DNA from: Torreya grandis
Taxonomy: Eukaryota > Streptophyta > Pinopsida > Cupressales > Taxaceae
DNA length: 64,000 nt
Assembly: GCA_037957365.1 (NCBI GenBank)
Contig: JARHVA010000123.1
Coordinates: 840,501 to 904,500 of the forward strand
Reading direction: 5' to 3'
Shown: piece by piece, positions 24,270 to 37,163 of the stretch
Layout: every line of letters begins with the position of its first letter
How positions within the stretch are numbered: the stretch's first letter is position 1
The notes under the pieces: model-generated
Told to the model about the DNA's origin: nothing
What the model saw: only the letters and a program-made list of their open reading frames with translations
Database searches by the model: none
Position numbers and translations under genes: made by a program

Positions 24270-25682
24270 CATGATACTTGGTACTCTTCTCTAGTGATCA
24301 TGTGCAAGATTTCTTATGTTTGTCACTTATTTCTCTCTTAATTGATTATCCAAATTTATATGGAGGAGGAATATACAAATCCATAAAATTTTCAAAATCC
24401 ATATCATAAAATAAATAAAATGAAATTATCAAAATTTAGAATACAATCTTAAAAAATCCGATCATACCAAAATACATGATCTTCATTTTAGAACATATCC
24501 TATTCTATTGGAAGGTCAAACTCTATAGTTGGATTCATAATAGATTCAAATTCCATTGGAGTGTAGTAGGGAAGTGGGCTTTGGTAAGAGATCTCATTAT
24601 CATATACTATCTAGTTCCACTTACTTCTTCACATAAGTACCAAATCTTGGTAGTAGACTGATAGATCTATCATGGGTCTTGAGGAATGGGGAACAAGTTG
24701 TGGGAAGGTAGGACCATTTTAAATTTTATGCATAAAAAACCTCTGATGAAATTATCTATGTAATTCATTTGTTATCCCAAGTTTTGTGTCTTCTAGTCAA
24801 AGTGTCTTAGGACCTTGATGTCAATAATTGTTAGAACATTCATACTTGTACAGTTTGTCTCATCATTGTTAAGGATTTACACATCACCCATGTGGCACCT
24901 CACACTCCTCCACATCCTATTATCCCTGATATTTCTCATGATCGATATTGCTTATAGTTAATCACATCCTTAATAAATTTTACACCTTTTGGTATTCCTT
25001 TTGTGAGTTTTAGTATAAGTCCTTAGATAGTACTAGGCTTTCCTCATTAATATCCACTTTATCATTCCTTTTGGATTAGTTTTTGAGTTTCACTATAATA
25101 CCTTGATAGGAAATATATTTCATAATAAACATATTTGCACAAATTTTACTTACCATGTTCTTGATATCACTCACATATCATGCAATGGTTATAATTTATT
25201 TCATCACATGCTAGCATAAACACTAAGTTTGATTTTTTCACTCATTTAGAGCTTATCCCTATTTTCATTTGCTTAGTTATTATTTTTGGTTTAAATTATT
25301 GATCATCCAATTATTATCTTATTTTATATCTCTGATTAATATTTATCATTTCATGATTTCATTTACTTATAATGTTTTAAATATCTCATATTTTGTGATG
25401 TGTTTTACATTCATTTTTACCATTTAATTTTGTTTTTAAAATTTATAAATACTTAAAAGTCCATGTAATTTTATATTTATCAATATTTTTCACCATACAT
25501 TTGTTCACTTTTTCTAGAGAAGAATAAAACAATCATCATACATTTTTCCATAGCATAAGAAATCATAATCATATGTGCTATAAATAAAATACCTCAATAG
25601 ATAACATCTATGAGTCATATTGAAACATACAAACATGCACATATGCATGTAACTATCCTCCCCCCATACCCACACACACACA

Positions 25683-25687
<5 letters not shown>

Positions 25688-25732
<45 letters not shown>
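25688..25732. repeat. (CA)n microsatellite
   Basis: About 22 CA dinucleotides, with shorter CA runs at 25671-25680. The Thr-His and Cys-Val frames across it are artefacts. Confidence 0.95.
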
Positions 25733-25734
<2 letters not shown>

Positions 25735-25869
25735 GATAAAAAAAATTATGTACATCATGATACATAATACAAAAACAACTCTAAGGATGAGGTACATTAT
25801 GAAGACATGCTACATTACCTATAGAGGCCTAAGAATTTTTTATTTCTATAATTAACTATAGTGACTATT

Positions 25870-27760
25870 TCCATGATAATAGGCCATCCACATGTCCCTA
25901 TAGATTAGCCACCCAGGCCTATAATATTGATACTTAGATAGTTGTAGCTAAATGAGAGGCTCTCTCCTCAACTAACACCTTCCATGCCTATATATCTCCT
26001 TGGACAACTCCTTATGGTATTTCACCTTGAGATCCATATAATAATCCATGTATCTCTTGATTAGCCTCTCCAAAAAACCTAAACCACTCATTATAAGCCT
26101 AGGTTGGAGGCACCAATGGATCAATCAGCTATGTAATATCATGTTGTGGTAGCAAATTGTCCAAAATTTCATGGTGGGTAGTATCCACCATATTACTTTA
26201 TTAGACCTATCTTGACATGACATATTCAAAATGCATACCAAAATAACATCAAACCTCATATATAAGCTAAAACCTCATACATATATCTATCATATATTTA
26301 TATATATCTAAGTATAATGCAAGTAATAAACATAACACATTTTTCTCACCCATAGTACCACCATTGACTTGACCACCTAGCACTTTTTATCTCTCATGCA
26401 TCCAAGGAGGAACAAAGCATACATATTTTCTTAGTTAAATAATATTAACATGACATGATTAGATGTATATCTATCATACTACCATCCAACTAAGATCTAA
26501 CTACACTATATGATCCCCCTAATGTAACTATAGCTATGGTTGTGGTCATGGCTAATCATGCACCTACTGAAACCACCATGGTTGTATCAGTGGTGGTTGT
26601 TCCAATACCCATTGTTTCTATTTTTCCACTCCTCCTCCTCCTCCTCATGTAATGGGTCATCCTCACTTATACCTTTGTTTCCATCTTGTCACCCTAAGAA
26701 GATGTTTTTATATGACTAGTACCTCAGTTGGTATCCATCCACCTCCCACACCACACCTCTCTCTCTCTCTTGTATGTTAAGACTAATACATTGGGACCAC
26801 ATGAGGATCTATTTGGTATGGTAGTCTAAACTGATCAGGTACACAATAACATGGTTAAGGCTATATCCACCATAGATAGTGCTATGTGATCCTCACTAGT
26901 GCTTGTGCATACATAATAGATGGCCATGATGACCAAGCATACACAACAAACACATGGATACAAAATGATCTACCCATGTTGCATTGTTGTCAACACAAAC
27001 ACATGAAAAATATGTTGTATAAGGTAATCTACCACCTACCTCCATACTTGTTGGATGGCATCATCCACGACATGGGAAACCCTATTGATATATACATAGG
27101 GAAGAACTCATAAATATATCTCCCATAAATAATCACATGCCCCATAGTCTATTTTCTTTTCAATAAAATTCCATACAAATAATTCACTAATTATAACCAA
27201 ATCACTAAACCTAAATCATACAATAATCCATCATCTAACATAGATCAACACAATAATATAATATTAATTTACACTCTCCCATTTGAATTATGATAGATCA
27301 TTCAAGCTGCCATAAGTCCAATAATAACTTTCCATATATATAAAATGATCAATACATATAGATAAAATAAGCTAATGTATAAACCTCACTCATCACATTT
27401 CTCTAAGCCTATTACCCACATAGGTAAGTATTTCCTCTCATCAGAAGAATATGGAGTATCACACACCACTGATGTGCTAGTAATAGGGAGACCCAAGATA
27501 AAATAAACATCCTCAAAGGTGATCACCACTTCAATGGTATCCCTATCCACCACCCACTATAAGGTATTAATTAGTCTCTCCCATGCTCCTAAGAATATGA
27601 TTACTAACTCTACACTTATCATGATCCATTAGATCTCCATAATCTTGTTGAATCCCAGTGTAGTTTGGTGATCTCAATCCTCTGCTTGTAATTGCTCTAA
27701 TAGATCCAGTAACCACATAACATCCAATAATATTCATAGTCTTTAATGCCTCTATAAAAT
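25870..27760 (-). pseudogene. Antisense plant mobile domain (PMD) gene of element D'
   Basis: On the minus strand, about 27640-27440 reads VELVIIFLGAWERL, then a Val/Asp segment, then VVITFEDVYFILGLPI. This is the conserved start of the plant mobile domain: a large-hydrophobic/Trp block, then the T(L/F)EDV...LLGLPI signature. Text further along (27080-26900) stays protein-like but frameshifted, and the last part (26660-25870) matches the low-complexity tail of the same gene in D. PMD proteins include MAIN and MAIL1, nuclear proteins involved in gene and transposon silencing, and many copies are carried by transposons. Stops (one after WERLINTL) make this copy a pseudogene. It lies between pol remnants and the 3' LTR, antisense to the element. 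Confidence 0.65.
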
Positions 27761-29009
27761 ATCAAACAATAGAGTAAAAATCAAAGGATCTATCTAAAAC
27801 TTGACATTTAATAGACATAAAAATATTAAACTTAATATTTTTTTCAAATTTACTACGATATGGCCATGTACCTTACTACATTGGCCATCTTATTTTTAAC
27901 ACTATATAATCCATATACCAAACTATATCAGACATACATATATCAAAACTATATCAGACATGTATTATTATTTCAATCATCTTCCTATAATACATTGGCT
28001 TGTACACACACCATAAACCATATTATGAGAATATTATACATCATCATTCATATGATTAACTATATCATCTAGGCACACTTTAATATGTCGACCATAATAC
28101 ACATCATCAACCACTCTAATACTTCTATTCTGCATTGACCACATTCCACAACATCGAGTAGAAATGGTTCAATTACATCAACCAATTTATATTGTATCAA
28201 CCAACATGAATTCTATTCAATTTCAAATTATATCAACCTAGCTGATATCATTAAGATAATATTATGATTTTTTAGTAGGCCATAATAAATTCCTTTGACC
28301 TACATCTTAACTTTCCATTTCTTATTTATTTCCTATTCAATTTTTAGCTTTACACCTATAATTTTGGGGGAAGTTACACTACATATTTTTTCCTCAGTGC
28401 CTACTTTTCCTAATCTACTCCTTTTTTATTTAAAATTCTAAAAAAAATTTATTTCACCCCATACCTATACCATGCTAGTTGAAACTATAGTATGCCCAAC
28501 TAGTTATCCACATCCTTGTGTGCGAGCCATCATCTATTAACTTTATATATTTGGATAAATAAGGCTCTAATTTCTAAGAAACCAAATGTGTAAATGAATA
28601 GTAATTCACCTTTTATAGTAATTTTTTTTATTTTTTTTGTATTTAATTATTTATCAATAAATTACATATTTTTCTCACATATTTGTTTATGTAAGTCCTT
28701 TTCACAAATAGAAAAAATATTTAGAATCATGGTGAGATAGATAATTTTCAATGTTAACAAAGTATTTTTCCAAAAAAATCATAGTTTCTCTTATATTCTA
28801 GGTATATCTCTTGCTCTGCACATCGGGTGTCTATCATCATCTACTACACATAACCTATTTTCAATAGAAACAAGGCAAGTGAAGGTATATATTTATAATT
28901 TATTTACTTTCATTAATTTTATACTTTTTACTGCAATTAATTATCTCAGTTATTATGTTGATATTTTATTTTCTAAAGCACCAACCCATGTTACACTCTA
29001 GTGACACAT

Positions 29010-29021
29010 GATGAGATTCGG
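29010..29021 (+). promoter_or_regulatory. Polypurine-like tract before the D' 3' LTR
   Basis: CGGGTTGGGCAT precedes the LTR start. It is the decayed equivalent of AGTGGGGAA at 56572-56580 in D. Confidence 0.5.
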
Positions 29022-29241
29022 GTTGGGCATATATATACACATAATATTTTTAAAACTTTATCATTTATTGATAATTTCTCTTTTTTAACAACATATCAAG
29101 TTTTGATTTCCCTAAGTTCATGCCTTAAAGGGTGCATTGGGAAATGGGTGGGAAGACTAATGGTGTTTTTAAGAGATAATGATGATTATCTATCATTCCT
29201 ACATTCATTATAGCTTCCACAAATTTGATCCTCTAAGCTAT
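29022..29241 (+). repeat. 3' LTR of D', first segment (split by element C)
   Basis: TATATACACATAATATTTT aligns with the D LTR start TGTATACACACAATATTTT. Homology continues through GCATGCCTTAAAG-like text to CTCTAAGC, where element C begins. The rest of this LTR is 58232-59235. Confidence 0.8.
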
Positions 29242-31001
29242 TATTGACCATTTCTAGTCACCATGGAGGAACACATTTTATTTCTCAATTCAAGGTTTTA
29301 GGTGCAGACATGCAAGGATGGTCTTTCAAAGTTTAGTAACAATTCACAAAAAATGGCCAAGTCTTTTGACTTAGCTCACTCTCTAATGAAGTTGGTATTC
29401 ACATATTCAATAAAGGAGAAGTAAGATATTTTTTTCAAAAGCTTTCATATTTTTTACCCATTCTAATATTGTGTGATGCAAAATTTGAAACTTTTGTTAA
29501 TGCAAATGTTTTGAAGGCTTAGGTCTTCAGAATAATTGTTCTAACAAAATCTATAGGGAAGTAGGTATTTAGAAAAATTATTTGGAAAAGTCGTTACACA
29601 AGTTAGAACTCTCATTCTAAACAAATTTTTTGAAAGATTTGTAATAATTGGATGAGACTTTTAGTCTTCAGTAAAATTATGTGAATGAAAGGGTTTGAAA
29701 AAATACTGAAGGCTTCACAATCATGTTGAAGGAGTAGGTCTTTAGTAAAAATGTTCAAGAAGGAGGTTTGGAGGAGGTTTGAACAGAAATGATGAAGACC
29801 AAACTTATGAAACAAATGCAAAATATGAAAATTCTAAACACAAGTGTCGAAGACCAAGTTGTAAAGGAAGGATTCCAAAGAGACCTTCATGAAACTAGAT
29901 AAGTTTTTTTCCCTTCAAAAGGAGGGTTTAAAATAATATTCAAAACTTCTGTTCTAAAATTCAAGTTGTGAAGGATGAACCCTAAGTAAGAAACATCGAT
30001 ATAGATGTCCCAAAAGACTTCTACGTGCCCCAAGGGGATATCAACAGAGGTTGATAGACATCTACCGATCATAAGGGTGTCAAAAATAATTATCCATGTT
30101 AGATTTATATGTAATATGCCACTCATCTAAGAATAAATAACAATTAGCAAAATATGTGTAATGATTTAAATCAAGTAGATGGTGAGAACTGAAATACCCG
30201 AGGGACACATTGATGAGTATGGCTGAGTCACAATAAGGTGCATTGAAGTTAAAAATGATAGAATTAATAAAATATTCCAAGGCAAGTAATCCAAAGAGAT
30301 CTCTAGTTATACCCTTGTGAACTAAGTGTCTAAACTTAGATATAGTAGTAAAACAATTAAAGATTGGTTGTTACACAACCAATGAGAGAAAGAGGGTAAG
30401 ATGACATTTATAAGATTGAGGAAATCACCACCATACCTCAAGGACACAATTAGGATCTCTAATTAATTTTAGCTATCCATATCTGATTGTAGAGAGACTG
30501 TATCTCAATTTTTAATGTTAATCTGATTATTTTAGCTACATTCTCTATTGTAATTAATGACCCATGGGCTTCCCATAGCCTATAAAAGCCTGAGTCTTAC
30601 ATTATAAAATGGTCAGCATTTCTAGGCATAGTAATGATACCAAAATTTTCCATCCATGATCCTTTTATTGCTTTAACCTCAAAATTTAATGACAATTGAG
30701 TTTACCTCCCTTCATTATTTTGTATTTTATTTGCATTTTGTGTTTGTTGATATTTATTTTTGGATGTCTTTAATTCTTTTCATTATTGTCCATTCCCAAC
30801 ACCTCTGTGAAGAGTTTGAATCCCTTTTATAGGTTATATGTTATGTGCACATAGGTGTATATAAACACCACATGTGGATCATTTACCATCCCTCCTGGTG
30901 ATATAATGCATCCTGCACCTTCATAAAAATTACTTATGCAATTAAAGTATTCATCTTGTAGTCTGTGTGATATTTATTTTTTTAATGTGTTCTTCAAAGC
31001 C
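29242..31001 (+). repeat. 5' LTR of element C, segment 1
   Basis: Starts TATTGACCAT (TGTTGATCAT in the 3' LTR) and matches 41565-43244 throughout, for example GTCACCATGGA, CTGTGTCC-side text and CCATTCCCAACACCTCTGTG. The part after about 30867 matches 57778 onward. Interrupted at 31001 by element F. Confidence 0.85.
30997..31001 (+). repeat. Target-site duplication of element F, left
   Basis: AAGCC before F, with AAGCT after it (33568-33572). The uninterrupted homologue at 57928 reads AACCTGTAGAG, consistent with a single original site. Confidence 0.75.
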
Positions 31002-31230
31002 TGTTATCCTGGATTACAAAAATAATAATGAATAAATTACATTTTAAATAAAATACTTGACAAAATATTTAGTTATATTATTTTGGGATTATTTTTACAA
31101 AGAAAGATGAAAACTTAAAAAGATTCACATGTGATTATAGGAACAAACCAAATTTCCCTAGTAACTGACTTATTTAACAAAGTAAAATCTAAAACATTAA
31201 AATAAAATACTTTGGATCATAAACCTAATA
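31002..31230 (-). repeat. 3' LTR of element F
   Basis: 229 bp. The plus-strand text runs TGTTATCCTGGATTACAA to GGATCATAAACCTAATA. It differs from its partner mainly by transitions. Confidence 0.85.
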
Positions 31231-33273
31231 ATCTCCCCTTGATCTAAAGGGGCATATAAGATGAAATAACTAGAGCAATGAGTTTGACAAAACTCTATTG
31301 CAAGTGCAAGTGGTGCACTATACCTCTAGCACTAATGAAAAACTAAACCACTCCATAAAGAAGCCCACCCCTGTGAGTTGTGGCAAAAAATGGTTGATGA
31401 ACATGATGAAGGCTTGATCATCCCTGGTGATCATCATATAGTACTATATTAGAACATGATCTAGCATGTCCAACTACATCAACCCACATAAGGTCCCACA
31501 CAGGAACCTATCCAAGTGACAAACCCGTACTTTGTATGGCACATCTTCATTATGCCTAAAAAATGTTGATGAATTTTTCTCAAAATTGTTGGTGCTTGTT
31601 ATCCCTAAACTCATACTATCACCGATGACTAATCAAAGTCCAACTAATGCCTAAATATTTTCCCCCTATTAGGAAAGAGGTGAGAAGTCATACATCGAGG
31701 GAAACAAAAACAACCAACTCTATCCACTCCATGTCATGAATACTAGATATAGAAAGATAAAAAAGGAACTAAAATTAAGAACACAAGCTAAAATATTCCA
31801 TTCAAACATTGACCCAAACTCTAAGTGAATAGATAACTGGAGAGGGTAATTGTCCTCCAAACCTCCAGTGTGATACTTTAGACTTTGTAAATCAAAAGGA
31901 TCTTGATAGACTTGTAAAAGACATTATTATCATTGAGAACACAAGCATGAGGTGATATTATGAAAAAAATCATTTTTAAGGTGTTGGTTTCGATCAAAAA
32001 TGCACCTTTATACATCAATTTTAATACACTTATTGTAAAAATTATATAAGGGTTCTTCACATTACAAAATTAACCATTCTAATGTGTCTGAAATGACCAA
32101 AACATATAAATTACCTGGTCACATGACCAACTTTAGACAAAATAATGATTTGACAAATTTTAAAACTATCTCAAGAAGTCACAAATACACCCTTATATCA
32201 CCAATTATAAAATAGAATATTATAAAAATATTCCCTTTAAATAAAATAATAGTTGGAGTGTTTTGACCTTGGAACCTTTCCTTTTAACAAAATTTGGTTT
32301 TACAACTCCACTACAATCAATATGAATATTGAATTCCAAGATAATTTATTTAACTAGCATGTACTCAAATTTTCCAAAATAAAAATAAAATATCTGTGCA
32401 TCTAAAAACTTTAATATTTAGATATTTACTTGCATAACTTTTATGATTTTGAGGAGAGAACCACGAAATGAAAAATCAATCAAAATAAACCATAAATAAG
32501 CTTATTGCAGTCATTGTCTTAAATCCTCTATGCCAATTTGACTTCCCTTTTCTTTAGATAAATTTCTCTAACCTCTGTGCCAATGTGACTTGTTATTTTC
32601 CACACATACCACTGTAAGGGAATCTCTCTTGATAGAAAAACCATCGTAAGAATTCCCTGATTAAATAAAAAATTAAATACTTCAACAAGGAAAAAAATAT
32701 TTTACAATATTGTACAACTATGCTTTCTATCAAATGAAATTATTGTACCACTATTGACTATGAAAAACTTCTTATATTGAATCTCCATATATATTTAAAT
32801 TTGTAGGGTAAAATAAATATCATCATTTCTTTGTCAGTCAATGACAACATAATGAGAATTATATAACCATGAGGTCTAGCAATAAAAAAAATGATAGGGT
32901 ATCTACCATCAATGTCAAATATTTGATCTTTCACCTGCTCTTTGCTATGAACTGCACATAGATTTTCAAACTATAATATTTGAGATTATGTCAAGAGAGG
33001 GACAATTGAAGGATTTAAACAAAATTAGGAACTTTCTAACCCATCTACCACTAGTCATGCTTTCACTGAAGGTAAATCATAGTTGAAAGAGAAAAAACAA
33101 ATCAAATCATGATTGTTTAACTTTCAACATTAATATTCTCATACAACATATTATTCAAATCATGGAGATACATTCAAAAATATTATAAAAAATATGAAAT
33201 TTGAAGTAAAAACCTGATCCTTGAAGCATCATTTCCACCATTATTTATTGCATCATATAAGACCTTCAAGCAC

Positions 33274-33294
33274 CACACACACACACACACACAC
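33274..33294. repeat. (CA)n microsatellite inside element F
   Basis: About ten CA units close to the 5' end of the element's internal region. Confidence 0.9.
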
Positions 33295-33323
33295 ATTCTT
33301 TAATCCTTCTTAATTTCTTGTAG

Positions 33324-33338
33324 TGGCTCTGATACCAC
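33324..33338 (-). promoter_or_regulatory. Primer-binding site of element F (tRNA-Met)
   Basis: The plus strand reads TGGCTCTGATACCAC. Its complement, GTGGTATCAGAGCCA, contains the full initiator-Met PBS and abuts the LTR end. It fixes the minus orientation of F. Confidence 0.9.
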
Positions 33339-33567
33339 TATTGGCCCAGATTACAATAAGAACAATGAAGAAATTACATTGCAAATGAAATATTTGATAA
33401 AATATTTAGTTATATTATTTTAGGATGATTTTTACAAAGAAATATGAAAGCTTAAAAAGCTTCATGGGTGGTTATGGGAACAAACCAACTTTATCAAGTA
33501 ACCAACTTATTTAACAAAGTAAACTCTAAAAAATTAAAATAAAATACTTTGGATCATAAACCTAACA
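33339..33567 (-). repeat. 5' LTR of element F
   Basis: 229 bp, the same length as its partner. The plus strand ends ATAAACCTAACA, directly followed by AAGCT, the right target-site duplication. Confidence 0.85.
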
Positions 33568-33871
33568 AAGCTTGTAGAGTGCCTCTATCTAGTCTTGGTG
33601 AATCACCATTTTATATTTTAGAATTCCTCCTCCCTTTTCCCCTCAAAATATTTTAGACTTATGATTATTTATAAATTTCCTTTTAGTTATTTTATGCCTG
33701 CATGTTAATCCTAAATTAGGTACATTTAGTTTAGTAGGAATTTTTCCTTCTTTAAATGTCCATCCAAAGGAGCACAAGGTTCCCACAACCTTAGGTATGT
33801 TCCCATTTTTCCAATAAACCAGTTATTTCAATTTAATGGGTATATGGTTTAAGTGACAGTAGTTTCTAGCA
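33568..33871 (+). repeat. 5' LTR of element C, segment 2
   Basis: Matches 57928-58231, including CTCTATCTAGTCTTGGTGAA, CACCATTTTATATTT and CAACCTTAGG, and ends near TTTCTAGCA. The following GCTCGGTGGGAC may hold the PBS, but I could not assign a tRNA. Confidence 0.75.
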
Positions 33872-34229
33872 TGCTCGGTGGGACATAATAAAATATTTAA
33901 CCAAGAGTTTGGTGTTCTTCTTGGTCCACAATGTTGAATACAGTATACATAAAACCTGATAACTCCAAGCATTTCTAGTTTACAAAGATCAATTTCTCAT
34001 CTATATGCCAAGACAAACAAGATCATATTGAAGAGGTATTGATTTTCATTTCATTAAATTATATGTACCTTCTATAATAAGAATAGCTGGAGTATCCTCA
34101 TCTATAATTAGGAGAGCCAGACAAATAACTACTAGAGTTTAGTCTATCCCTCCTTTTGTTTGATTCCCCAAACCTATAGGTAGGTTATTCTCTATTCCCT
34201 TCATGGCTACCTAAATAAACCAACTATTT

Positions 34230-36700
34230 GTGACTTTTAATGGAGGTAGTCCTCTAGATCCATCTCAGTATGATGATATTCTAGTTTTATCACTTAAAAT
34301 CTTGACATATTTTACTGGTGAAAATGTAACCATCCTTATAGAACACATACAAGATATTTCCAATATCTGTTCCATCCATAATGTCACTGAAGATAATGTA
34401 GGAGTTAGGCTACTTGCCTCTTCTCTAAAAAGAAAATCCCTCTAGTGGTACATAAGTCTAACACCCTATACCATTCATAGATGGGATGAGATAGGAGAGT
34501 AATTGTGTAATTAATTTGAATAAAAGAGTGACCATTTACTTCTAATGGATCAAATTACCACCATTAATATATCCCCACATGAGTTGATGGTTGATTTTAG
34601 TTTCAAATTCCAAAGAGTCTGGGATAGAATCTAACCTTTTTTTAAACTATCTCTACATATTACATTTTTATATTATTTGAGGGCTATAAATAGTGATATT
34701 ACTGTAATGGTCTAATAAATGGGAGATTGATACTCCATGGTGCATTTGATATTTTTTACATAAGGGTAAAGTTTGGTTTTTTGGTAGGGGTCCATACCCT
34801 GTTACAAGAGGGTCAAAACCCAAATAAGCATAGAAAACTAGATTGAGACAACTTAAACAACAAAACCAATAGAGATACTACAAAAGAAGCCAAAAAGTAG
34901 TGAAAGTAGATCAAAAAATAACACCTTAGTAATTGTGAAGCCTGTTGAGGATGTCCTTTATCTCTTTAATGTTGTTATGCATGTTCTAGAGCTTGTTAGT
35001 CATGGTATTATTAGTGACCTTCCCAGTATGTTTCTGAATGCTACCTCTACCTCCCTTATCTAAAATAGTAGAAATATCACTAATAATAGTATCCTGGGTA
35101 CCAATGATCTCAACCATACCAATAGTGATATTATCCAAATTGATTAACTTAATATAAAGGATATTAACTTTTTCACTTAAATTATGAATATGAATCTGAG
35201 AAGTTTTAATATTATTCTCATTTTAATCCATCTACTTCATCTTCTATTTATAATTATGATTGAGAATATTCATCTCATTTCTCACATCATTGACCAATAT
35301 TTTGAGATTGTCTATCTCCTTATGGAAAAATTTGTGGTTAGCTTGATCTGAAGGGGTGCTCAAGGAAAGAAGGCTTTGGACCATATTATCCTTGTCACAA
35401 TCAATATTGTTTCATTATTTTGAGTGACTGTGAAGAACCCTTTTGTTGGGGTTATTGTTTAGAACTTCAAAAATGCCCCTAACCCTTTTCTGCTTATAGG
35501 AATAAGGTAAGGGTATCTTAGGTAGATGGTTTAAGGAAGGATTGCTTCTCAGGGTTGAGTTTAAAAGGTACAGATGTAGTAGTAAAATAATGGCTTGGTG
35601 AGGGGGAATGGCTAACCTCCCTAATTGAATTTTCTAAATAGATGTTTCAAGAGAAGTTAGAAGAAATAATGATATAATCACCAAAATAAGGTGCTAAAGT
35701 GGTTAAAAAAGACCAAGTGGAAGCTTTTGATAACATGGTGTTATCCATCTAGAGTCAAGAACTAGATAATTATTCTTGCAAGCTCATCGAATGGCTTAGG
35801 TAGAGAGGTTATAAAAATTTATCCTAGGCCTCCCATGCCTCTTTTTATAGATCTACCAACCATTAAACCTGTTTTTCAACCTTAATTGACACCTATCCCT
35901 ACTACAGTCAACCCACCATCTACATCTTCTTTTCCATTTACTAAAATGCATGAAGTTAAGAAACTACTATAGAATTTTGGGAACAATCTAGTAACCCTAG
36001 AGAGGAAGCAAACCCAACATCATAGTCCCTACCAACCATTTAATCAACCTTATTAAAAAGGTAGGATACCTTATCAAAATGGTGCCCAAACCCAAGGCTA
36101 TCTCAATTTCTCTAAACTACCTAATACCCAAAATGTAAACATAGCTAGCACCTCTATATCAGTTGTTCACATTCAAAATAATCTTGTCCAAGATCATGAG
36201 TAGTGTTTTCCTTACAATTAGGCACATAATTAGGCTACTTATGTAAATGAATTTCTAAATAAAGATTTGATGGTTTAAAGTATATCATGCCCTTAGGAGA
36301 AGTCAAAAGAATCAACTTCAAAATGGGATAAAGTGAATGAAGAGGCCCAAGCATAGGTGGATGAAGCTACTTTGGTAAATTAGCAACACAACAACTTCAT
36401 TGGCATAAATTAGAGCCATGTAACAAGTGTAGTCACCACTCTAACGGCTTATAACACTAGGTTTTGAATAAGATGAATGGAAAGTGAGAGGTCTTCTTCA
36501 GTAGGCTAAGCCTCCACTTCACAAGCTTCACAAAAGGTTTCCAAAGATAAGGTGACTCTTGTTTCCACCCATGCTCAAAAAATTCATCCTATTAAAAAGG
36601 AAAGCCAACCTCAAGCCAATCAACATAATAAGGAAGATGATGTTATCTCAAAGTTTCAGACAAAAGGGACTCAAATCCTCTTTAACATAGTGGAGTAGAT
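34230..36700 (+). pseudogene. gag: gag of element C, interrupted
   Basis: A 71-codon open frame (34230-34445) holds the retrotransposon gag start (DPSQYDDILVLSLKILTYF) and continues across stops to about 34750 (text like LTPYTIHRWDEIGE, MDQITTINISPHELMVDF, LHGAFDI). The gag core is then broken by an insertion of about 1 kb and resumes at about 35800 with IYPRPPMPLFIDLP. A linker rich in Pro, Gln and Asn follows, then a degenerate zinc-knuckle-like segment near 36200 (QDHE, CFPYN, AHN, ATY) where several metal-binding cysteines are lost. A Lys/Gln-rich tail runs to about 36700. Not functional. Confidence 0.75.
34755..35790 (-). mobile_element. Insertion in C gag carrying a decayed coiled-coil reading frame
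   Basis: Gag text breaks at LHGAFDI and resumes about 1.03 kb later. On the minus strand the insert reads a protein from an ATG near 35739 (MDNTMLSKASTWSFLTTL), through SHSPSPSHYFTTTSVPFKLN and KQSFLKPST. After frameshifts it gives a coiled-coil-like segment (KFFHKEIDNLKILVNDVRNE, then ISDISTILDKGG) and ends near 34950. The insert closes with TACCAAAAAACCAAACTTTA on the minus strand. No terminal repeats or clear target duplication were found. It could be a retrocopied gene, a LINE ORF1 fragment or a small transposon. Confidence 0.55.
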
Positions 36701-36889
36701 GAAAGAACAAGCTATAATGTGACTATGTAGGAAGCATTGTCTATTCCTTCTCAAAGGGATTTGTTGTAGGAAGCATTGAAAATCTTCCATCCTCATGAAC
36801 TAGTAAATACCTATTAATCTACTTCCACCTACTCACATCAAAAAAAAATAAGGATAACCTAGAAAAATCAACAAGCTACCACCATTTTA

Positions 36890-37107
36890 TATCTCCTTGA
36901 TCATAGGTAAGAACCTTGTCCATAATTTTATGATTTATGTAGGTGCAAGTAGCTCAATCATGCTCAAGAAGATAGTTAGTATGATAGGTATAAAATATAC
37001 CCCAATTTCAAAAGGATTTATTAATATATATGTAGATGTTATCAAAATCATAGGGGTTATTAAAGGTTTGAACCCTACCTTGCAGGTGTGTCCTAGCCTA
37101 TCCATTA

Positions 37108-37163
<56 letters not shown>

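Larger units (their letters stand above)
24269..29241 (+). mobile_element. Element D' (3' part): Tat-like D-family element
   Basis: The sequence from about 24340 follows element D from about 51700 to 56790 in order. Matches include the CAGTAGACTGA...GGGGAACA block (24650 against 51945), the antisense plant-mobile-domain gene, and the run-up to the 3' LTR at 29022. Its 5' half is not seen because element B adjoins at 24268. Element C has inserted into its 3' LTR at 29241, and the LTR resumes at 58232-59235. This makes D' the oldest member of the nest. Confidence 0.8.
31002..33567 (-). mobile_element. Element F: non-autonomous Copia-like LTR element (2.57 kb)
   Basis: Two 229-bp LTRs (31002-31230 and 33339-33567) have TGTTA...TAACA ends in consensus. 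On the minus strand a near-perfect initiator tRNA-Met PBS (GTGGTATCAGAGCCA, from 33338) follows the 5' LTR directly, and a Copia-style PPT (AAGGGGAGAT, 31240-31231) directly precedes the 3' LTR. The internal 2.1 kb has no recognisable gag, protease, integrase or RT in any frame, so it would have depended on enzymes of another element. It split the C 5' LTR. It resembles TRIM/LARD-type elements, between the two in size. Confidence 0.85.

Noticed and set aside
25514..25855. Overlapping frames encoding Cys-Val and Thr-His repeats
   Set aside because: These are translations of a (CA)n microsatellite.
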